In this document: positions 47,983-53,107 of the stretch, in pieces
How the letters are laid out: each line of letters starts with the position of its first letter
Numbering within the stretch: position 1 is the stretch's first letter
DNA from: an uncultured Planctomycetaceae bacterium
GTDB lineage: Bacteria > Planctomycetota > Planctomycetia > Pirellulales > UBA1268
Reading direction: 5' to 3'
Assembly: GCA_913052575.1 (NCBI GenBank)
Contig: CAJXFK010000008.1
Span: 1-53,107 of the forward strand
DNA length: 53,107 nucleotides
The notes under the pieces: model-generated
The model's input: only the letters and a program-made list of their open reading frames with translations
Told to the model about the DNA's origin: nothing
The model's database searches: none
Made by a program: the position numbers and the translations under genes

Positions 47983-48059
47983 GACAGAATGATACACTGA
48001 GATACCCCAAAGCAATCAAGTTTGGTCCATAGCAGGGGTTATGAAGGGTAGATATCGAT

Positions 48060-48695
48060 ATGCAACAAGTGATTCAAAGACTCATCGGGGCGCTCCAGCG
48101 AAGTTTTGATCTCTTGCTCAACACGCCAACGGGTCGGCTGGTAGGAGTCGGGTTACTTGTCCTCGTGGTTCTGGCATTGCTTACACGTAAGGTAGTCAGA
48201 TTATTTCAGAAGCCTCGCGAGGTTTCACTTGTTGATCCGTTACGAGTGGTTGATCTGTCAAACGAAGCTCTTGGGGCAACGTCGAGGTTAGACTTGAAGG
48301 TGCATAATCTGCCCGTTCGGTTAGGTGTTGTGGTCTTGGCGCCACTTGGGCGTATAGAACTCCCTGATGAAGATGAATTACCTTCCATTCTAGATGGACT
48401 GGTCCCCGGGCTTGGGGCTTTTATCGCGATTGATAAACCGATTATTCGAACCTGGTCCAATCAGGTCAGTGTCGGTGGCTTTGCGAATAATCTCGCTCTT
48501 CATATGCAAGTTGAAAACCAGGACCTCACCGAGACGCCGTGGTGTCTTGTTGCTGGGAAAACAAAAAGACCGGATGGGCTTTTGCTCGTGACACTTGTAC
48601 TCGCTGCTGCTATGCCGAATCGTCTTGGTGTTATTCGATTGGAAGATGAGTCACAATGGATGCAGGCTATACAGGTGAGCCCATCGGGAAGTTAG
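48060..48695 (+). CDS. Hypothetical membrane-anchored protein
   Basis: 211 aa, one N-terminal TM segment (LVGVGLLVLVVLALLTRKVV); no family recognised. Confidence 0.6.
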   Translation: MQQVIQRLIGALQRSFDLLLNTPTGRLVGVGLLVLVVLALLTRKVVRLFQKPREVSLVDPLRVVDLSNEALGATSRLDLKVHNLPVRLGVVVLAPLGRIELPDEDELPSILDGLVPGLGAFIAIDKPIIRTWSNQVSVGGFANNLALHMQVENQDLTETPWCLVAGKTKRPDGLLLVTLVLAAAMPNRLGVIRLEDESQWMQAIQVSPSGS

Positions 48696-48801
48696 GGAAC
48701 TGACTGCTGGAATCTCTGCGAACTGGGTATGAGGAGAGGGTTCTTTCCGATTGATTGCCGGCAGGGGTTGCAGCAATTTGGCGTCGCGGGAAGATAACAG
48801 A

Positions 48802-49875
48802 GTGAGTGGTGCAACATATTCAAGTGCTGGTGTCGATCTTGCCCTTTATGAAAAGGCAATGGAGAAGCTGCCTGCGCATATGAGAAGAACGCAGTGCCCT
48901 CGTGTGATGAGTAAAGAAGGTGGGTTTGCGGCCATCTTTCAATTGCAGCTACAGGGTCTTTTCGCACGACAGTATGAGGATCCACTGTTGATCTCATGTA
49001 CTGATGGCGTCGGCACGAAACTCAAGGTCGCGTGCACGACTGGGGTTCATCACACTGTTGGTATCGATCTTGTTGCCATGAGCGTGAACGATCTGCTCTG
49101 CACAGGCGCTGAGCCATTATTCTTCCTTGACTACGTAGCGCTTTCACATGACGATCCAGAAAGGCTCGAGGAGATCGTCCGGGGTATTGCAGATGCGTGT
49201 GTGGAGTCAGACTGTGCGCTGGTTGGTGGCGAGACCGCAATACTTCCGGATCTGTATGCTCGAGGTGACTATGATCTCGCAGGATTCTGCGTTGGTGTCG
49301 TTGAACGAAAGCGACTTATTGATGGAAGTCAAATCCAGGAGGGAGATGTCGCTGTTGGCATCGCCTCATCGGGGTTTCATTCAAATGGATATAGCCTGAT
49401 TCGAAAAGTGGTCTTTGATATAGCCGGACTCACAAAAGATGATGTTGTTCCCGAATGTGACAACATGACTGTCGCAGATATTCTTCTTTCGCCGACCCAG
49501 CTCTATGCACGACCAATTCGATCGGTATTACGACATTATCGAGTAAAGCAGGTTGTGCACGGGATTGCTCATATTACAGGAGGCGGACTTGAGGAAAACC
49601 TTGCACGAATTGTGCCTCCAACAATCCAGATTCAAATTGAACGAACGAGCTGGGAAGTTCCATCTGTATTTCGATGGCTTCAGCAACTTGGTGCTATTGA
49701 ACAGCAAGAAATGAACCGTGTATTTAATATGGGCATTGGTATGGTGTTAGTAGTGTCCCCTCACTTTGTTGACAGCATTCAGCATCAACTCTCAGATATG
49801 GGTATGACTTCGTGGAAACTCGGTACTGCGATTGCCGCGCATGAGGAAGAAGATCGAGTCGTTCTCTGCGAATAG
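48802..49875 (+). CDS. purM: Phosphoribosylformylglycinamidine cyclo-ligase
   Basis: TYSSAGVDLALYEKAMEKL, LLISCTDGVGTKLKVA, VAMSVNDLLCTGAEPLFFLDYVA, LVGGETAILPDLY, HITGGGLEENLARIVP; GTG start proposed. Confidence 0.93.
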   Translation: MSGATYSSAGVDLALYEKAMEKLPAHMRRTQCPRVMSKEGGFAAIFQLQLQGLFARQYEDPLLISCTDGVGTKLKVACTTGVHHTVGIDLVAMSVNDLLCTGAEPLFFLDYVALSHDDPERLEEIVRGIADACVESDCALVGGETAILPDLYARGDYDLAGFCVGVVERKRLIDGSQIQEGDVAVGIASSGFHSNGYSLIRKVVFDIAGLTKDDVVPECDNMTVADILLSPTQLYARPIRSVLRHYRVKQVVHGIAHITGGGLEENLARIVPPTIQIQIERTSWEVPSVFRWLQQLGAIEQQEMNRVFNMGIGMVLVVSPHFVDSIQHQLSDMGMTSWKLGTAIAAHEEEDRVVLCE

Positions 49876-50088
49876 TGACGACTGCGGAGTTAGCTGCAAA
49901 AGTCTCATTGGGCAGAGTTTGAAGGTAAGAACAAGAGCCATTTCGTTCTGTACGGTTACCTTTTTTGTCGTGATTTCAATAATTTTTTCGTACGAGGCAT
50001 TGTTGCGGGCGTGGTCAATATTTCTGAAGAGTCGTGATGCACGAATGAACCTCGATGGATGTGTTTCTCAGTGTTACAGGGAAAACTG

Positions 50089-51255
50089 ATGGTAAATAAG
50101 GAAATATATGGACAACCAAGTTTTGTTCTAGAGAATGAACTTGTTTCGCTTGCAATCACAAAACTTGGCGGGCATATGGCACCAGTTGTATTTGGGGCTG
50201 CCAATGACCGACAGATCTGTCCTTATTACATCAGCCCCTGGCAAGATGAGAACCATGCGGACATGCCGGCCGAAGTCCTTGTTCCGTTGCGAGGAGACTT
50301 CTTTTGTTTGCCTTTTGGTGGGAACGCGATTCGCTATCAGAATCAGAAACATCCGGTTCACGGTGAGACGGCCACAGCTGAATGGACATTTGTAGATTCC
50401 GAGGAAGTGGAGTCGGGAATCTCGAGATTGAGACTGGTGCTTGATACAAATGTCAGGAAAGGACGAGTCACAAAAGAAGTTACGTTACGCGATGGACACC
50501 CCGTGGTTTATCAGCGACATTGCGTCGAACACTTTGTGGGACCAACCCCCGTTGGACACCACGCTATTCTCGCGATGCCGGATGAAGAAGGGACCTTTGC
50601 GATTTCTACGAGCCCCTTTCGGCTCGGTATGACCAATCCTGGTGTCTTTGGTGATCCGGCAGCGGGAGAGTATCAGATGCTGGCGGAAGGGAAGACCTTC
50701 TGCGATCTACGGGAAATCCCAACACTTTTCAGAGATCCAGCAGTGGTCGATTGTTCGCGGCTGCCGCTTCGCCGCGGATTCACGGATCTCTTCGCCGTGG
50801 TCGCTGACGCGGAATCATTGTCTGGCAAGCCGGCTTGGACTGCTGCCGTCAACACGAGCGAGAACTGGGCTTGGTTTTCTTTGCGGAATCAAAAGAAATT
50901 GCCAATGACTGCTTTCTGGCTCGAGAACCATGGTCGGCATTCCTTTCCTTGGAATGGCCGTAACCAATGTCTTGGCGTAGAAGATGTCTGTAGTTATTTT
51001 GCTGAAGGCATAGCTGCTTCTGCAAGTGCGAATCTGCTGACAGAGCAGGGCATCGCCACAGCACTTGATTGTACGGATGACTCCCCGCTTGATATTCGAA
51101 GTATTCAGGCAGCAGTACCCGTTCCCGTAGGATTTGACCGTGTAGCCCACATAGATTTTGGAGATGAATGTCTCAGGCTGGTCTCAGGCAGCGGCCTGAC
51201 CGTTGAGGTTACTGTAGATCATTCGTTTGTACTCGGTGACGAAAGTTGTCGGTAG
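50089..51255 (+). CDS. Galactose-mutarotase/aldose-epimerase-like protein
   Basis: SFVLENELVSLAITKLGGHMAPVVFG, LRGDFFCLPFGGNAIRYQNQKHPVHGETATAEW. Confidence 0.6.
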   Translation: MVNKEIYGQPSFVLENELVSLAITKLGGHMAPVVFGAANDRQICPYYISPWQDENHADMPAEVLVPLRGDFFCLPFGGNAIRYQNQKHPVHGETATAEWTFVDSEEVESGISRLRLVLDTNVRKGRVTKEVTLRDGHPVVYQRHCVEHFVGPTPVGHHAILAMPDEEGTFAISTSPFRLGMTNPGVFGDPAAGEYQMLAEGKTFCDLREIPTLFRDPAVVDCSRLPLRRGFTDLFAVVADAESLSGKPAWTAAVNTSENWAWFSLRNQKKLPMTAFWLENHGRHSFPWNGRNQCLGVEDVCSYFAEGIAASASANLLTEQGIATALDCTDDSPLDIRSIQAAVPVPVGFDRVAHIDFGDECLRLVSGSGLTVEVTVDHSFVLGDESCR

Positions 51256-51282
51256 ACAACAAAGCCTTTGCAATAATTTCCG

Positions 51283-52221
51283 TTATTTCACCAACTGGCC
51301 GTCTGCCATTCCCGCTAAGTTATTCAGGGTGTCCTGATCAATGTCAAAAGTGAGTCCACGGACTGCTCCATCGGCAGTTGCAAACATGACAACACCAGGG
51401 TGAAGGCTCGTGAACAGTGGTTTGGTGCGGCTTGGGGTGTCGCCCAAACCGTTCAGTACAGGCCACCCTTCGGCACCAAGCCAAGTAATGACACCGGTAT
51501 TCTCACCAAATAAAAGGGTGTTGCTTGTGCCGTCGCGAGCATGCCTGAGAGAGCGAGGAATCCTGTTTATAAATAAGCCGGCATATTGTTTTTCCGATGG
51601 TGTATTTCCAGCCTTGCCTGACACACCCACATAATTGGATCGCCCATAGTCTTTTTCTTTACGCCCTCTAATTTCTACTCGTATACCGTCCGCAGTTTCG
51701 TAGGTAAATGTTGTGTCGATACAAATGTCATAAGGACCTAGGAGTGCTGAGGGGCATAGAAAAACACTTGGTTGGGTAGATGCTGCTTCCTTTGTGGATT
51801 TGCCAGCTGCCCAATGTCCGAAATAGTTCTGTCCGGGATACTTACGAGAATGTTGACGAAGAAGAAGTGGATTCAGCTTGTCCTGTGTGCCACTTTCTTC
51901 AGTAAAGCTTAGAAGTACTGGTAGCATGCCAATGTTCGAAAAATCGAACTGCCAGGGAGGCGCCTCGGCTGCATCGTTCGATCCATTTCCGTTTATATCC
52001 CATGGCCCGAGGAAGCCTATTGGTAGTCGACGATGAAGAGAGTCATAGGCGTTGGCAGCGAGCGCAATCTGTTTGAGATTACTGCTGCACGCGATCCTTC
52101 TCGATGCACCACGAGCTGTTTGGACGGTTGGAAGAAGCAGTGCCACTAGAATACCGATAATGGCAATGACCACGAGTAATTCGATGAGGGTGAATCCCTT
52201 TGTGACGCGGTATACAGACAC
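51283..52221 (-). CDS. DUF1559 prepilin-like protein with type IV pilin N-terminal methylation motif
   Basis: KGFTLIELLVVIAIIGILVALLLPTVQTARGASRRIACSSNLKQIALAANAYDS; C-terminal HPGVVMFATADGAVRGLTFDID. Confidence 0.93.
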   Translation of the reverse strand: MSVYRVTKGFTLIELLVVIAIIGILVALLLPTVQTARGASRRIACSSNLKQIALAANAYDSLHRRLPIGFLGPWDINGNGSNDAAEAPPWQFDFSNIGMLPVLLSFTEESGTQDKLNPLLLRQHSRKYPGQNYFGHWAAGKSTKEAASTQPSVFLCPSALLGPYDICIDTTFTYETADGIRVEIRGRKEKDYGRSNYVGVSGKAGNTPSEKQYAGLFINRIPRSLRHARDGTSNTLLFGENTGVITWLGAEGWPVLNGLGDTPSRTKPLFTSLHPGVVMFATADGAVRGLTFDIDQDTLNNLAGMADGQLVK

Positions 52222-52471
52222 TGGGTACCCTCGAGATTCAGAATGCGTTTTTGGGCTTCTTCATAATAGGTGCTTGAACGCTCATTAGAATATAATTCGT
52301 ATGAGACCATTACGCATTGGGGAAAAATATTTACGGGAATCATTCTTGGTATCAGAGAAACAATTTCTGGTATTAAAGAAACATGTCTGATCACGTGAGC
52401 GTACTATTATGTGTGATATTGAGATCGAAACTCTGGCTAAGGCTCTGAGGTAGACCTGTTGAGTAGGGGTC

Positions 52472-53107
52472 TTACGGTGTAAGGCGATGAGGTTTGGTTT
52501 CTGCTGCCTTCCATGCACGTTCAATAAATTCAACAAGTGGTGCTGGGTCGGCAAGTGAATGTGGATGGTGGCCGACACCAGGTTTTCGAATCACCCGTAT
52601 TGTTCCACCAAGTTTGGTGTATTGCATCTCTGCGATATTGGTGTTTTCAGATGGGGGTACGACTGTATCTTCTTGACCGATGACATGAATGATTGGGATG
52701 TTTTCTTTTGCTAAAACATGTAACCGATTGAGAGGCCCGTTGCTGTATGTGACGGCTTCATCGTGTGAAAGACTATAAGCCTTGAGGCACGTTTCCCACG
52801 CATTTGAACCCGGCCCCTGTTTTCCAGCCCGTGTGCCACCGGGCCAACTTCTGAAATCCATGACTGGTGCATCAGCATAGATAGCAGTAACACTATCTGG
52901 ATTCGCTAGTGCCCAGTTGTAAACAAAAAGTCCACCACGACTCATGCCTTCGAGGACAGGTCGTGGTGAAAAGTCATGCTGTGTGACCAGTTTTTTGTAA
53001 AATCGACTTCCGATATGGATGGCCTCCTCGTTTCCGAAGAGATTGCCGACGTCGCAGAATGCAAGATGATATCCACGATTGACCATGGCGAGGTCGAACT
53101 GTGGCTT
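52472..53107 (-). CDS. Alpha/beta hydrolase, truncated at the window edge
   Basis: LEGMSRGGLFVYNWALANPDSVTAIYADAPV; IPIIHVIGQEDTVVP; frame stays open from 53086 to the window end (KPQFDLA). Confidence 0.75.
   Translation of the reverse strand, partial: KPQFDLAMVNRGYHLAFCDVGNLFGNEEAIHIGSRFYKKLVTQHDFSPRPVLEGMSRGGLFVYNWALANPDSVTAIYADAPVMDFRSWPGGTRAGKQGPGSNAWETCLKAYSLSHDEAVTYSNGPLNRLHVLAKENIPIIHVIGQEDTVVPPSENTNIAEMQYTKLGGTIRVIRKPGVGHHPHSLADPAPLVEFIERAWKAAETKPHRLTP

Noticed and set aside
1-53107. CRISPR arrays, tRNA/rRNA genes, IS elements, phage genes, BMC shell genes
   Set aside because: Looked for regularly spaced identical repeats, cloverleaf-like or rRNA sequence, transposase or integrase motifs and microcompartment proteins; none recognised by eye.

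Overview
The window is about 53 kb of gene-dense bacterial chromosome, almost certainly from a planctomycete. Family content supports this: two sulfatases, DUF1080, a DUF1559 prepilin-like protein, a TAT-exported Gfo/Idh/MocA oxidoreductase and a golvesin-domain FAD oxidoreductase. I found no rRNA, tRNA, CRISPR array, phage or complete IS element. Main modules: (1) a divergent locus of an MscK/MscS-like mechanosensitive channel facing egtD plus a two-gene betaine/ergothioneine-type ABC importer (EgtV/EgtU-like), with three spaced repeats in the egtD upstream region; (2) a six-gene minus-strand sugar operon (UxaE-like epimerase, TIM-barrel isomerase, RbsD/FucU mutarotase, aldo/keto reductase, fuconolactonase-like amidohydrolase, MDR dehydrogenase) divergent from an AraC-family regulator, with 9-bp direct repeats 21 bp apart between them; (3) a plus-strand sugar-acid cluster (D-2-hydroxyacid dehydrogenase, Ldh-family oxidoreductase, KDG-kinase-like PfkB); (4) a polysaccharide-type region with an esterase-sulfatase fusion, a second sulfatase and secreted proteins; (5) an ApbE plus NosR-like FMN-binding membrane protein pair; (6) a frameshifted DUF1559 relic upstream of a TauE/SafE gene; (7) housekeeping genes (amt, hrpB, glgX, purM). 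The most promising candidate for a new system is the MscK / egtD / EgtVU-like locus. All family calls come from reading motifs by eye; no database search was run.
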